The notes under the pieces: generated by a model
What the model saw: the letters and a program-made list of their open reading frames with translations, nothing else
Databases searched by the model: none
Told to the model about the DNA's origin: nothing
In this document: positions 16,643-24,488 of the stretch, piece after piece
Layout: each line of letters opens with the position of its first letter
Position numbering within the stretch: position 1 is the first letter of the stretch
Source of the DNA: CAZHMB01 sp964533515
Lineage (GTDB): Archaea > Nanobdellota > Nanobdellia > Pacearchaeales > GW2011-AR1
Direction: 5' to 3'
Length of the DNA stretch: 64,000 bases
Assembly (NCBI GenBank): GCA_964533515.1
Contig: CAZHMB010000001.1
Span: forward strand, 1 to 64,000
Translations under genes and position numbers: made by a program

Positions 16643-16757
16643 GTCCAAATAACCTCTCTGAACTTTAAATACTTTTTTATAAAAAAATAAAAAAAGAATC
16701 AACGCCTTCTCTTTCAATAAGTCCCTAATAAATAAAAAATAAAAATCTTGCTAAGAC

Positions 16758-16934
16758 TTATCTTCTTTTTTTCTTAGCTTTCTTCTTAGCTTTCTTCTTA
16801 GCTTTCTTCTTAGCTTTCTTCTTAGCTTTCTTCTTAGCTTTCTTTTTCACAGCTTTCTTTTTCACAGCTTTCTTTTTCACAGCTTTCTTTTTCACAGCTT
16901 TCTTCTTAACTGCTTTTTTCTTTTTTGCGGCCAT
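16758..16934 (-). CDS. Histone H1-like Lys/Ala-repeat protein
   Basis: A 58-residue, extremely basic protein. After MAAKKKKAV come four KKKAV units, then six KKKA units, ending KKKRR. The DNA shows the matching 15-base and 12-base tandem repeats. The composition and repeat pattern are those of histone H1 C-terminal domains and bacterial AlgP/Hc1-like proteins, so a DNA- or RNA-binding, condensing role is likely. An AT-rich region lies upstream. Repeat number probably varies between strains by slippage. Confidence 0.75.
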   Translation of the reverse strand: MAAKKKKAVKKKAVKKKAVKKKAVKKKAVKKKAKKKAKKKAKKKAKKKAKKKAKKKRR

Positions 16935-17059
16935 TATAAAAACACCTCTTTTTAATTAGTTATACTAAGAATTAATTGTTTAAAAACTCTTCGGTGAAAT
17001 TGAAATTGAAATTTTTCAAAAATAAAAAGATAACTTTGCCGACGGAAAAATTAAGAATA

Positions 17060-18802
17060 TTATTTTACAATTTTCCCTGCGTTTTCTAATTTTATTTCAG
17101 AATTTATTAATTTTCTCAAAATTTCTTTTAATTCAGAAATTTTTACACGAATTTGTTTTTCAGAATCGCGATCTCTTAAGGTGACGTCGCTGTTTTTTAA
17201 GGAATCAAAATCTATTGTTATTGCGAAAGGCGTCCCTGCAATTGCAGATCTTAAGTATCTCTTACCAATAGAACCAGATTCATCATAATCAACAACCACT
17301 TCATTCTCAAGATTTTCTTTTATCTTCTTTGCAACTTTAATCAACTCTGGTTTTTTCATCAAAGGAAAAATAGAAACCGCTATAGGTGCCATTGAATATG
17401 GGACCCTAAAGATTGTTTTTCCTTCTCCTTCAGATTTTCGGTCATAAAAAAGATCAATCAGCGTGTAAGTTGGCCTATCAGTACCAAAAGCAATTTCTAA
17501 TACGTGGGGGACAAACTTTTCTCCATTTTCTCTTGTGGCTTCTAATTTTTTCCCAGAAAATTTTGCATGTTGCTTTAGATCATAATCCGTTCTATCATGA
17601 ACCCCACAACACTCTGTCCATCCAAAACTATTTAATTTTATTTCTATATCCCATGCGTCGTCAGCATAAAATGCTTTTTCGTCGGGATGGTGTTGTCTTA
17701 ATCTAATTCTCTCTTTTGGAATTCCAAAACCTAAAAATTGTTGGTAGGCTAACCAAATGCACCACCCATATGCTTGACTCTTAATGAATTTCTTTTTCAA
17801 CGCTTCTTCGAGAGTAATCGTAATCGGTTCTTTTTCTGCGTCTTGAGATTTGTGATCCCAGAATGGAAGCTTCTCCTTTTTTATTTCCTGAAATTGTTCC
17901 CAATCATTTTTTGTCTTCGGATCAACAAATATCTGGCCTTCTGCCTGAGTAAATTCCCTTCCCCTTAATACATTCTGTCTTGGAGAGATCTCATTTCTAT
18001 AGGCCTTACCTATTTGGAAAACTCCAAGAGGTAATTTTTTCCTGAAATAATTATAAAATCTTAAATAGGGAAGATAAGTGACCGTTGCAGTTTCTGGTCT
18101 CAGCGAGGCTTCCACTCCAGCAACTTTGGTCTTCATCATCAAACTTTGTGTTTCAATCGCTTTTTCGAAATTTCCTTTGCAAGAAGGACACTTAATATCC
18201 TTTTGATTAATAAAATTAATTAATTTTTCGTTGCTCCATGCGTCTGCCGCCACATCAAATTTCTCTTCAATGATTTTATCCGCTCTGAAAACAGCCTTAC
18301 ACTTTGAACATTTAATTGTTCTATCTTTGAAGGTTTCTAAATGTCCTGAAGCTTTCCAAACAACATCCGGTAAAACTGTTGGCCCTTCCAATTCTCGCAA
18401 ACCGTTTGCATTAAAAATTTTTCTTACAGAATTCTCCACTTTATTTTTTAATAATTTCCCTAAGGGACCATATGTATAAAAACCCGCTAGCCCCCCATAA
18501 ATTTCTGGTTCTGGGCCCCAAATAAAACCCGATTCACTTACGAAGCTAGCAAACTCTTTTTCATCATCGGTTGAATTGCTTGTTTTTTCTACTGCATTAT
18601 CTTCTTTTTGTTCTTCCATGTTTTGTTGTTTATTTTTTTGCTTATTTAAATCTTTCATAATTTTTTTAGATTTCTCCTCGGCTTGTTTCTTGTTTGCCCC
18701 CAGATAAGCGAGGGTTATTGCTTTTACTTTGCCATCTATCCTTTTTGATTCTCTTAAATAAAAGTAATCTTTATCGTTGATCTTCTTTTTTACTACAAAC
18801 AT
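17060..18802 (-). CDS. glyS: Glycyl-tRNA synthetase with extra N-terminal domain
   Basis: Class II, archaeal/eukaryotic-type GlyRS charging tRNA-Gly. The catalytic core begins near residue 82 (FVSESGFIWGPEPEIYGGLAG). It contains the motif 2 region with RNEISPRQNVLRGREFTQAE and an anticodon-binding domain at the C-terminus. CxxC pairs (CSKC, CPSC) lie in the insertion. The first 80 residues are not part of normal GlyRS. They comprise a small beta-rich domain (VKKKINDKDYFYLRESKR, then DGKVKAITLAYLG) and a Lys/Gln/Glu linker. The TATA box about 25 bases before 18802 supports the long form. Confidence 0.9.
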   Translation of the reverse strand: MFVVKKKINDKDYFYLRESKRIDGKVKAITLAYLGANKKQAEEKSKKIMKDLNKQKNKQQNMEEQKEDNAVEKTSNSTDDEKEFASFVSESGFIWGPEPEIYGGLAGFYTYGPLGKLLKNKVENSVRKIFNANGLRELEGPTVLPDVVWKASGHLETFKDRTIKCSKCKAVFRADKIIEEKFDVAADAWSNEKLINFINQKDIKCPSCKGNFEKAIETQSLMMKTKVAGVEASLRPETATVTYLPYLRFYNYFRKKLPLGVFQIGKAYRNEISPRQNVLRGREFTQAEGQIFVDPKTKNDWEQFQEIKKEKLPFWDHKSQDAEKEPITITLEEALKKKFIKSQAYGWCIWLAYQQFLGFGIPKERIRLRQHHPDEKAFYADDAWDIEIKLNSFGWTECCGVHDRTDYDLKQHAKFSGKKLEATRENGEKFVPHVLEIAFGTDRPTYTLIDLFYDRKSEGEGKTIFRVPYSMAPIAVSIFPLMKKPELIKVAKKIKENLENEVVVDYDESGSIGKRYLRSAIAGTPFAITIDFDSLKNSDVTLRDRDSEKQIRVKISELKEILRKLINSEIKLENAGKIVK

Positions 18803-18885
18803 GTTATAGGCACTACAAATAAGTTTATAAATTTTGGGGTGTGGTGGGTAATGTAGTGGTTAAGGGGGGTTTAGGTACTACAAAA
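18792..18885 (-). promoter_or_regulatory. glyS promoter region with repeated ACTACAAA boxes
   Basis: A TATA element (TTTATAA, about 18823-18830) lies 21-28 bases upstream of glyS. ACTACAAA occurs three times on the plus strand (18792-18799, 18812-18819, 18877-18884). The last two are within a 14-base repeat, TAGGYACTACAAAW. A complementary GTAGTGG (18853-18859) sits between them, so alternative hairpins are possible. Confidence 0.4.
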
Positions 18886-18887
18886 AA

Positions 18888-19538
18888 CTATTTACGTGAA
18901 AATTTCCCATTAATAATAAAACTCTTTATCTGCTCAAAAACTTCGGGGCTTGAAACCAGTTCTCTATGGGCCAAGTTTAACTTTATAAAATCTCTTGAAT
19001 TTATCAGCTTTGTTTCTTCTAAAAAAACCTTGCTATCAGAACCTTTATTATTAACAAAAAAAGGTAAGAGATAAGAATCTGGATTGAAAAAATGGAATCT
19101 TTTTGTTCCAGCTATTATTCCTATTTCTCCTTTAAACTTCATCTTGAATATCTCTTGCTTATTCTCTAAAAAATCTTCAACAACACTTCCTATCCGGGTC
19201 TTTTTTATTAATTTGTATTCAGACATTTTTTGGAGAATCTTTGCCCCGCTATTGATCGGCGCTGTCTGAACAATCCTCTCCTTTTTGGTATTGAATCTAT
19301 TTAAAAAAAGTCTCAGGATAATTGCTCCAAAACTGTGGGTTACAAAATTAGGTTTATTGATATTATTCCTCCTGATGAAATCCTTTAATTCATTGATTAT
19401 TTCATTAAATTTAGATTCGCTAGACCAATTGAAGAAATAAACATTAAAATATTTTGAGAGATAATCAATCATCTTCTGAAAATCTCTCTTCTTTCTTTTA
19501 TCAATACCAAGCCCGGGAATAATTATTACATTTTTCAT
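18888..19538 (-). CDS. Alpha/beta hydrolase (lipase-like)
   Basis: A 216-residue protein starting MKNVIIIPGLG. The first strand and oxyanion loop (IIPGLGIDKRKK) and a nucleophile elbow THSFGA fit a small alpha/beta hydrolase of the lipase/thioesterase type. A late His (NLAHRELVSSPEV) could complete the triad. The substrate cannot be inferred. The longest open frame extends back to 19625, but that part is the tRNA-Cys gene read as protein, so I start at the ATG at 19538. Confidence 0.75.
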   Translation of the reverse strand: MKNVIIIPGLGIDKRKKRDFQKMIDYLSKYFNVYFFNWSSESKFNEIINELKDFIRRNNINKPNFVTHSFGAIILRLFLNRFNTKKERIVQTAPINSGAKILQKMSEYKLIKKTRIGSVVEDFLENKQEIFKMKFKGEIGIIAGTKRFHFFNPDSYLLPFFVNNKGSDSKVFLEETKLINSRDFIKLNLAHRELVSSPEVFEQIKSFIINGKFSRK

Positions 19539-19550
19539 CTTGAATATAAA

Positions 19551-19623
19551 AGCGCAGGCTGGGACTCGAACCCAGGAATTTCCGGGCTGCAACCGAAAGC
19601 AGTAGCCGCTGTGCCACCTGCGC
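19551..19623 (-). tRNA. tRNA-Cys(GCA)
   Basis: 73-base cloverleaf on the minus strand: acceptor GCGCAGG/CCTGCGC, anticodon stem TTCGG/CCGGA with loop TTGCAGC (anticodon GCA), T arm CTGGG-TTCGAGT-CCCAG. The discriminator is T, the identity element expected for Cys. The D stem has only three good pairs. Three bases separate it from tRNA-Arg. Confidence 0.93.
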
Positions 19624-19626
19624 AAA

Positions 19627-19701
19627 CGCCCGGGACAGGATTCGAACCTGCGACCTACTGCTTAGAAGGCAGTCGCTCTATCCAGGCTGAGCTACCCGGG
19701 C
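19627..19701 (-). tRNA. tRNA-Arg(TCT)
   Basis: 75-base cloverleaf on the minus strand: acceptor GCCCGGG/CCCGGGC with discriminator G, anticodon stem ACTGC/GCAGT, loop CTTCTAA (anticodon TCT), T arm GCAGG-TTCGAAT-CCTGT with one G-U pair. No intron. It lies upstream of tRNA-Cys and the two are probably one transcript. Confidence 0.94.
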
Positions 19702-19773
19702 ATGAAAATATCACCAATGAATTGTATTTAAAGTTTCCGACAAGCATAAAAACCCTTCTCGCCTCTACCAATT

Positions 19774-20682
19774 ATGACTGAAAAAGTTAAAATAACCTTC
19801 TTAGGAACGGCGGGAAGCATGCCCAGTGCGAACAGGAATCCGACGAGTATCTTGCTTTCATATAACCAAGAGAATATCCTTATTGATTGCGGAGAGGGAA
19901 CGCAAAGACAAATGAGAAAAGCGAAAATTAATCCTTGTAAGATAAACAAGGTTTTGATAACTCATTGGCACGGCGACCATATTTTTGGATTGCCCGGACT
20001 TTTTCAAACTCTTGTTTTAAGTGGATACAACAGAGAAATGCAAATATTTGGACCCCCTGGAACTAAAGACTTTCTTAAAAACTTTATAGGGATCTTTGTT
20101 CCGGTTTTCAAATTTTCTGCTGATTCAAAAGAAGTTTCATCTGGGAAGTTCTTTGAGGATAAGGATTTTTATCTCGAAGCAGAGAAAATGACCCACGGCG
20201 GTACTAAATGTAATGCATATTCTTTTGTTATAAAAGACAAGATCAGAATTGATAAAAAGAAATTAAAGAAATCTAAAATTCCTGCGGGGCCTTTATTGCA
20301 GAAAATTTCGCAAGGAAAGGACGTTGTTTACAAAGGTAAAAAGTTCAAGTCAAAGAACTTGACTTATGTTGAAAAAGGTAGGAAGATCTCTTTTGTTTTG
20401 GATACAAGTATCAATTCGAAGATTTCAAAATTTGTTAAAGACGCTGATTTATTAATTATTGAATCAACTTTAGAAGAAAGTTTAGAAAAGCTAGCTAAAG
20501 AACACGGGCACCTAACTTCAAAGCAAGCTTCTGAGATTGCGAAGAAAGCAAAAGTGAAAAGATTGATTATTACACATTTGAGCCCGAGATATGAAAAATC
20601 TTCGGAGAAGATTTTGGCAGAGGCAAAAAAGGTTTTTAAGAAAACAGAATTGGTTAGGGACTTTGATGTTTTGGAATTGTAA
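19774..20682 (+). CDS. rnz: Ribonuclease Z
   Basis: tRNA 3'-processing endonuclease (tRNase Z) of the metallo-beta-lactamase fold. The 302-residue length is that of short-form RNase Z. The N-terminal FLGTAGSMPSANRNPTS and the metal-binding HWHGDH (64-69) are diagnostic, and ESTLEE and HLTSKQASEIA follow in the expected C-terminal positions. No tRNA gene in this window encodes CCA, so this enzyme is needed before CCA addition. It is divergent from the tRNA-Arg/tRNA-Cys pair. Confidence 0.93.
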   Translation: MTEKVKITFLGTAGSMPSANRNPTSILLSYNQENILIDCGEGTQRQMRKAKINPCKINKVLITHWHGDHIFGLPGLFQTLVLSGYNREMQIFGPPGTKDFLKNFIGIFVPVFKFSADSKEVSSGKFFEDKDFYLEAEKMTHGGTKCNAYSFVIKDKIRIDKKKLKKSKIPAGPLLQKISQGKDVVYKGKKFKSKNLTYVEKGRKISFVLDTSINSKISKFVKDADLLIIESTLEESLEKLAKEHGHLTSKQASEIAKKAKVKRLIITHLSPRYEKSSEKILAEAKKVFKKTELVRDFDVLEL

Positions 20683-20697
20683 GAATAGAATTGGGAA

Positions 20698-21111
20698 TCA
20701 AGAAGTTGAGGCATAATCTAATCTCGCTAGTAAAGGGTTTCTATGTAAAAATCCTTTTCTTTGTAACCTTCTTGCCATTGCTTCGTCTTGTTTTTGCCTT
20801 TTAATTTCATCTTGTGCTCTGACTTCTGTAATTTCTTCTTCACTTAACCTCCTCAAATCAAATTTCTGATTATGTATCCATAATTGCCTTGGGCGCGGAT
20901 TTGTGGGGGGCTGTAAATTTTGAACCGCCAACCACATAGAAGGGTCTCTTAAAGCATAACCCTCTCCAAATCCAAATCTCATAAAATCCCTATAAAGTTT
21001 CAAAGTTGTCCTGGTATTTAAAGAGGCTAAATCCAAATCTTGAGAAGTTATCTTCAAAACCAGATCATTATTGTACAAAACATTCATGCGAGCAACACCC
21101 CCATATTTCAT
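20698..21111 (-). CDS. Hypothetical protein
   Basis: A 137-residue soluble protein. The N-terminal half looks helical (LASLNTRTTLKLYRDFMRFG), the middle is Pro/Arg-rich (QPPTNPRPRQLW), and the C-terminus is a charged helix (EEEITEVRAQDEIKRQKQ) with a basic end. No family recognised. The ATG at 21111 is in the TTAAAATG context common in this genome; a second ATG lies eight codons in. Confidence 0.55.
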   Translation of the reverse strand: MKYGGVARMNVLYNNDLVLKITSQDLDLASLNTRTTLKLYRDFMRFGFGEGYALRDPSMWLAVQNLQPPTNPRPRQLWIHNQKFDLRRLSEEEITEVRAQDEIKRQKQDEAMARRLQRKGFLHRNPLLARLDYASTS

Positions 21112-21147
21112 TTTAACTAAAATTAATCGAGGTTATTAAAGATTGTT

Positions 21148-21188
21148 GTAATTGAGAATATATCCCAGTCTCAACTATCCTCAATTAC
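21148..21188 (-). terminator. Hairpin downstream of the Sm-like gene
   Basis: A perfect 9-bp inverted repeat (GTAATTGAG 21148-21156 with CTCAATTAC 21180-21188) and a 23-base loop lie in the gap between the Sm-like gene and the next minus-strand gene. It could end the Sm-like transcript or act as a structured leader for the next gene. Confidence 0.35.
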
Positions 21189-21235
21189 TTGAAGAAACCT
21201 GCCGTAGCGAAATCAATTCGACAAACGCTTTGTTA

Positions 21236-21484
21236 TTATTCCTTTGATGCTGTTGATGCAGGAGAGATATAAATTATTGTATCTCCTCGAAGAAAAGTCA
21301 ATCCGATGTTTTTTTTCACTTCACCGTCGACCATTTCTTTTGCATTGTCTAAGACAAGGTTTATATGTATATCAAAAGCCAAAAGCTTTCCTACAAATTG
21401 CCTGTCTCCTTTCAACTGAACAAGAACTTCTTTCTCTTTCGAGTTGTTCAGCAGATCCAAAGGTCTTTCAATTCCATTAACCAT
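21236..21484 (-). CDS. Sm-like archaeal protein (Lsm/SmAP)
   Basis: An 82-residue Sm-fold RNA-binding protein, which in archaea forms heptameric rings that bind U-rich RNA and interact with tRNA-processing factors. The Sm1 motif (VLVQLKGDRQFVGKLLAFDIHINLVLDNA) and Sm2 motif (FLRGDTIIYIS) are clear. It lies on the minus strand within a block of RNA-metabolism genes (RNase Z, tRNAs). The start ATG is at 21484. Confidence 0.92.
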   Translation of the reverse strand: MVNGIERPLDLLNNSKEKEVLVQLKGDRQFVGKLLAFDIHINLVLDNAKEMVDGEVKKNIGLTFLRGDTIIYISPASTASKE

Positions 21485-21598
21485 TTTATTTTACGCCCAA
21501 TAAAGGACTAAACTTATTTTGGGCAAGGAGTTTTTAAATCTGTTGGTGAGTTGGAAATGTTTGGAAACATTTTTAAACAACATTGAATTTTTGTTGAC

Positions 21599-22312
21599 AT
21601 GAATTTTATAAAAAAGATTTTCGATGATGTAGTCGACGAAGATACACATTTGCAATTCCAAAAATTTTCTAAAGGTGAATTCAAAAATAAAGCATTTATT
21701 CAAGCAAAGCAACAAGCAAAGAAATGGAAAATAAACACTTCTGCAGAATTTGCAAATGGGCTTGTCAGAGATGTTGCTGAAAAGTTATTTGAAGGTGAGA
21801 GAGTTCAAGTTACTGGGGCGATTGTTTATACTGGTGACTTGCCTGAGGGAGTTGAATATAAGGACAAGAAACAATTTCAAGGTGTTAAAAGATATCTTTT
21901 AGATACTGAACTTTCAAAAGAAGAAATTTTGGGCATGATGGACACTTTGCCGAAGGCTTTTTTTGCTTTGAGTTTCAAAACTTCTGACGGGGCAACAGAC
22001 TTGAAAATAAAACCTAAAGCTCCAAAATCTGGAAAGCCCGGGAAAGGAGATGAAAAACCAAAGATTAATTTTTGCAGATTGACAACAACAGATAAATCTT
22101 TTACAGAAGATTTTGTTTTCGAAAATCCTAATTTCAAAGAAGTTTTGTTGAGTCATACTTTTGTTATAGACAATCTTGAGATCCCCGAGGAATCTAAAAA
22201 ATCTGGAGATTTCAAAAAAATGAGAGAAGATGCTTTTAGAGTTGGAAAATTGGTCAGAACAGGTGAGATTGACGGTCAGAAAATAGAAAAAGAAATTGAG
22301 ATGAAAGTTTAA
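21599..22312 (+). CDS. Conserved-looking hypothetical protein
   Basis: A 237-residue soluble protein without a recognised family. It has a charged helical N-terminus (FKNKAFIQAKQQAKKWKI), a central alpha/beta part, and a Pro/Lys/Gly-rich linker (residues about 136-148). The C-terminal half contains NFCRLTTTDKSF and repeated Lys/Glu. No membrane segment. The TTTAAACAAC region about 30 bases upstream could be its promoter. It is followed after one base by a 51-codon ORF. Confidence 0.6.
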   Translation: MNFIKKIFDDVVDEDTHLQFQKFSKGEFKNKAFIQAKQQAKKWKINTSAEFANGLVRDVAEKLFEGERVQVTGAIVYTGDLPEGVEYKDKKQFQGVKRYLLDTELSKEEILGMMDTLPKAFFALSFKTSDGATDLKIKPKAPKSGKPGKGDEKPKINFCRLTTTDKSFTEDFVFENPNFKEVLLSHTFVIDNLEIPEESKKSGDFKKMREDAFRVGKLVRTGEIDGQKIEKEIEMKV

Positions 22313-22313
22313 A

Positions 22314-22469
22314 ATGAATTTGGAGATTAAAGAGTCGGATAATTTTGGATATGATGTTCTTTTGGACGGCGGTTTATTCAGATATTGTAAAACTTATTCT
22401 GAATTGGTGACTACTGTTGATTCTTTGGTGAAATCAAGGTTTAATGAAGATGCTGAAGGATTTGCTTGA
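22314..22469 (+). CDS. Small hypothetical protein (51 residues)
   Basis: A short ATG frame one base after the previous stop, in the TAAAATG junction context typical of real operon genes here. The peptide (MNLEIKESDNFGYDVLLDGG...) is soluble and ends EDAEGFA. It may be a coupled small protein; no family recognised. Confidence 0.5.
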   Translation: MNLEIKESDNFGYDVLLDGGLFRYCKTYSELVTTVDSLVKSRFNEDAEGFA

Positions 22470-22501
22470 AAAAATAGTTACTCCATAATAATTCTAAAAG
22501 G

Positions 22502-22510
22502 TTAAATATA
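22502..22510 (+). promoter_or_regulatory. TATA element upstream of the amber-interrupted ORF
   Basis: TTAAATATA lies 20-28 bases before the ATG at 22530, so transcription would begin at or very near this ATG. Confidence 0.4.
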
Positions 22511-22529
22511 CATGATGCTTGGATAAAGA

Positions 22530-22877
22530 ATGAGCCGAATTATTAAAGAAAATGTGGACAAGGCAAGTCTTGCTAAATTTTTGACTGAAATTTGCGGTGT
22601 TTCCTTGCCTTGTGCAATGGATCCCGATGTAATCAATTTGGATGTGGCCTAGGTAGAAAGAACTTTGGAACTTGAGGGTCGAGATTACTATCAGCTCTGT
22701 TTAGAACCAACAAAAGAACATGGAAGAGTTGATTATAAAATCCGTGGAAAACCCCGATTTCCCTATAAAAACCGCGGAAAAGCATATCTCTGTTCCAATC
22801 CCGAAAGAGTTATTGATGGGCGATTCCATAAGATGCATCCGAGATATGAACACCGAGATACCGAAGCCGTCGATTAA
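22530..22877 (+). pseudogene. Small ORF with one in-frame TAG (pseudogene or read-through candidate)
   Basis: A single 116-codon frame starting MSRIIKENVDKASLAKFL is interrupted once, at codon 41, by TAG (22650-22652). It then continues open for 75 codons (VERTLELEGRDYYQLC... to ...RDTEAVD) before TAA. A TATA element fits the ATG. TAG is used as an ordinary stop by other genes here (for example those ending at 15566, 35143 and 40617), so general recoding is unlikely. An alternative overlapping frame (22720-22938) is also open for 72 codons, so the downstream half is ambiguous. No family recognised. Confidence 0.4.
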
Positions 22878-22893
22878 GATTCCCACCAAAACG

Positions 22894-22901
22894 CTTATAA
22901 A
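22894..22901 (+). promoter_or_regulatory. TATA box of the uL3 ribosomal operon
   Basis: CTTATAAA lies about 140 bases upstream of the uL3 start, giving an unusually long leader for this genome. The leader contains an ATG frame from 22939 that overlaps the uL3 start, and one copy of the recurrent leader motif. Confidence 0.45.
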
Positions 22902-22984
22902 CCTAATTTTTCTTGCAAATATATTCCAGGGTAAATAAAATGTTAACCGCTAGTTATACAAATACAATAAGAAATGCCAACAAT

Positions 22985-23033
22985 GAAAATAAGGAAATTT
23001 TCAAGCCGGCATTTTCAAGGACACCAGGAATAA
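22985..23033 (+). promoter_or_regulatory. Leader motif before uL3
   Basis: Contains AAATTTTCAAGCCGGCATTTT, written here as AAATTTT, CAAGCCGG, CATTTT. It resembles the motif before uL1, uS19 and uL18. ATTTTCAAG is directly repeated within it. In the frame from 22939 it reads NKEIFKPAFSRTP, similar to the peptides of the other copies. Confidence 0.35.
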
Positions 23034-23036
23034 AAA

Positions 23037-23999
23037 ATGCCAACAAGAAAATCACCAAGGAAAGGAAGTTTACAATTTTGGCCAAGAAAACGGGCTAAAA
23101 AGTTTTTACCTAGAGTTAACTGGAACCACATTAATTCTAAATTATCCTCTGAGGCAAAAGGTTTGTCGGGCTTTATATGTTATAAGGCCGGGATGAAATC
23201 TGCTTATCTAACGGACAACACCGAAAAATCGATGACCGCCGGAAGGAAGATGACAATTCCCTGCACAATTCTTTCTTGCCCGCATATGAAGATTCTCTCT
23301 GTGCGATTCTATAAAGACCAACTTCCTATTTCTGACATATTAAACATTAATTCTCTCGACAAAGAACTTAAGAGAAAAATAAAAATTCCAAAAACTTATA
23401 CTAAAAAAATTGAAGACGTGAAATCTGAAGATTACGATAATCTTTCTATCGTTGCTTATTCTGTTGTTAAAAGTTCTGGCCTGAAAAAAACTCCAGACAT
23501 CGTTGAAATTGGCTTGGCTGGAAGTAAAGAAGATAAACTTAATTTTGTTAAAGAAAATTTGGTGAAAGAGTTGAGCGTTGTTGATTTTTTCCAAGATGGT
23601 GAACTAACTGATCTTCGAGGATTGACAAAAGGTAAAGGAACTCAGGGGCCGGTTAAGAGATTCGGTTTAAATCTAAAAGTTGCTAAATCGGAAAAAGGGC
23701 AGAGAAGGCCGGGAAGTCTTGGCCCATGGCATCCTGCAAGAGTTATTTTTAGAGTTCCAATGATGGGACAAATGGGTTTGAACACAAGAGTTATTTATAA
23801 TAATAAAATAATTAATGTTGGAAAATCCGGAGAAAAAAATATTTTAGGTCTGAAAAATTTCGGAGACGTGAAAACGGATTATGTTGTCGTTGCTGGAAGC
23901 GTTCAAGGCCCTTCAAAAAGACAACTTGTTTTGACAAGAGCGATGAGACCGACTAAAGCCCAATTAAAAAAGAATTACGACTTTGTGGAGTTAAGATAA
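23037..23999 (+). CDS. rpl3: Large ribosomal subunit protein uL3
   Basis: Early-assembling 50S protein near the peptidyl-transferase centre. The 320-residue archaeal-type protein begins MPTRKSPRKGSLQFWPRKRA, the expected uL3 N-terminus. It contains the conserved GKGTQGPVKRFG and GQMGLNTRV segments. It is the first gene of the large ribosomal operon in this window. It ends with an overlap of one base (TAATG) with the next gene, which is not a ribosomal protein I can name. Confidence 0.96.
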   Translation: MPTRKSPRKGSLQFWPRKRAKKFLPRVNWNHINSKLSSEAKGLSGFICYKAGMKSAYLTDNTEKSMTAGRKMTIPCTILSCPHMKILSVRFYKDQLPISDILNINSLDKELKRKIKIPKTYTKKIEDVKSEDYDNLSIVAYSVVKSSGLKKTPDIVEIGLAGSKEDKLNFVKENLVKELSVVDFFQDGELTDLRGLTKGKGTQGPVKRFGLNLKVAKSEKGQRRPGSLGPWHPARVIFRVPMMGQMGLNTRVIYNNKIINVGKSGEKNILGLKNFGDVKTDYVVVAGSVQGPSKRQLVLTRAMRPTKAQLKKNYDFVELR

Positions 24000-24487
24000 T
24001 GACAGAAGATACATTAAAAGATTTGAAAGAAAAATTTGAAGCTGAGAAAAAGAAACTTGGTTTTAGTTCAAGCTTTGAAGAACTGGATGAAATATTCTAC
24101 GTGAAAGATGCAATTATGGAAAAAGGTTTTGTTAGTGAAGAATTTTCTAGGCAACTTTGTGGAAGAATTGTTGAAACTTACCAGGGATGGGCAGCTTATT
24201 TACATAGTTTGATCATGCCGAATCCACAAAACTTGTTGAATATGGGCGAGAGTAAGATATTCAACAATGATGAGAAAACAAAAATTACAAACTTGATGAA
24301 AATCGCAATGGAAATTAGTAGCAGAAATAGCTGGATTGGTCTAGCTAAGGATGTTGGAGAAGAGAAAAATTTTATTGACGATTCTGTTAACGTATGGAAA
24401 GAAAAATTCGGGGAAGAATTAACAGAAATAATGAAAAAAGTTAACAAAGAATGGAAAGAAGAAGCGGACGAGGAGGTCGCAGAATAA
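23999..24487 (+). CDS. Hypothetical protein inserted between uL3 and uL4
   Basis: A 162-residue, strongly charged, largely helical protein (MTEDTLKDLKEKFEAEKKKLG at the start, KKVNKEWKEEADEEVAE at the end). The middle includes VETYQGWAAYLHSLIMPNP. It is translationally coupled to uL3 by TAATG and lies one base before uL4, a junction that is normally uL3-uL4 in archaea. I do not recognise a family. The position suggests a role in ribosome assembly or function, which is inference only. Confidence 0.75.
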   Translation: MTEDTLKDLKEKFEAEKKKLGFSSSFEELDEIFYVKDAIMEKGFVSEEFSRQLCGRIVETYQGWAAYLHSLIMPNPQNLLNMGESKIFNNDEKTKITNLMKIAMEISSRNSWIGLAKDVGEEKNFIDDSVNVWKEKFGEELTEIMKKVNKEWKEEADEEVAE

Positions 24488-24488
24488 A

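Noticed and set aside
16643..16717. Longer HIT-protein start at 16717
   Set aside because: The added residues are an AT-rich hydrophobic translation; HIT proteins begin with the CIFCKI segment a few residues after 16642.
16741..16930. CRISPR-like or satellite array
   Set aside because: The 12- and 15-base tandem repeats are the codons of the Lys/Ala-repeat protein; there are no spacers. No CRISPR array was found in the window.
18841..18885. Possible tRNA fragment (GTAATGTAGTGGTTAAGG)
   Set aside because: It looks like a D arm, but no acceptor, anticodon or T arm is present nearby.
19539..19625. N-terminal extension of the hydrolase to 19625
   Set aside because: The added codons are the tRNA-Cys gene read as protein; the ATG at 19538 gives the natural start of an alpha/beta hydrolase.
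22650..22652. Genome-wide TAG recoding
   Set aside because: TAG ends several well-supported genes here (for example at 15566, 35143 and 40617), so it is a normal stop in this organism.
22720..22938. Alternative 72-codon frame overlapping the amber-interrupted ORF
   Set aside because: Plausible composition but no promoter spacing of its own, and it runs through the uL3 TATA box; not called, though it leaves the coding frame of this stretch uncertain.
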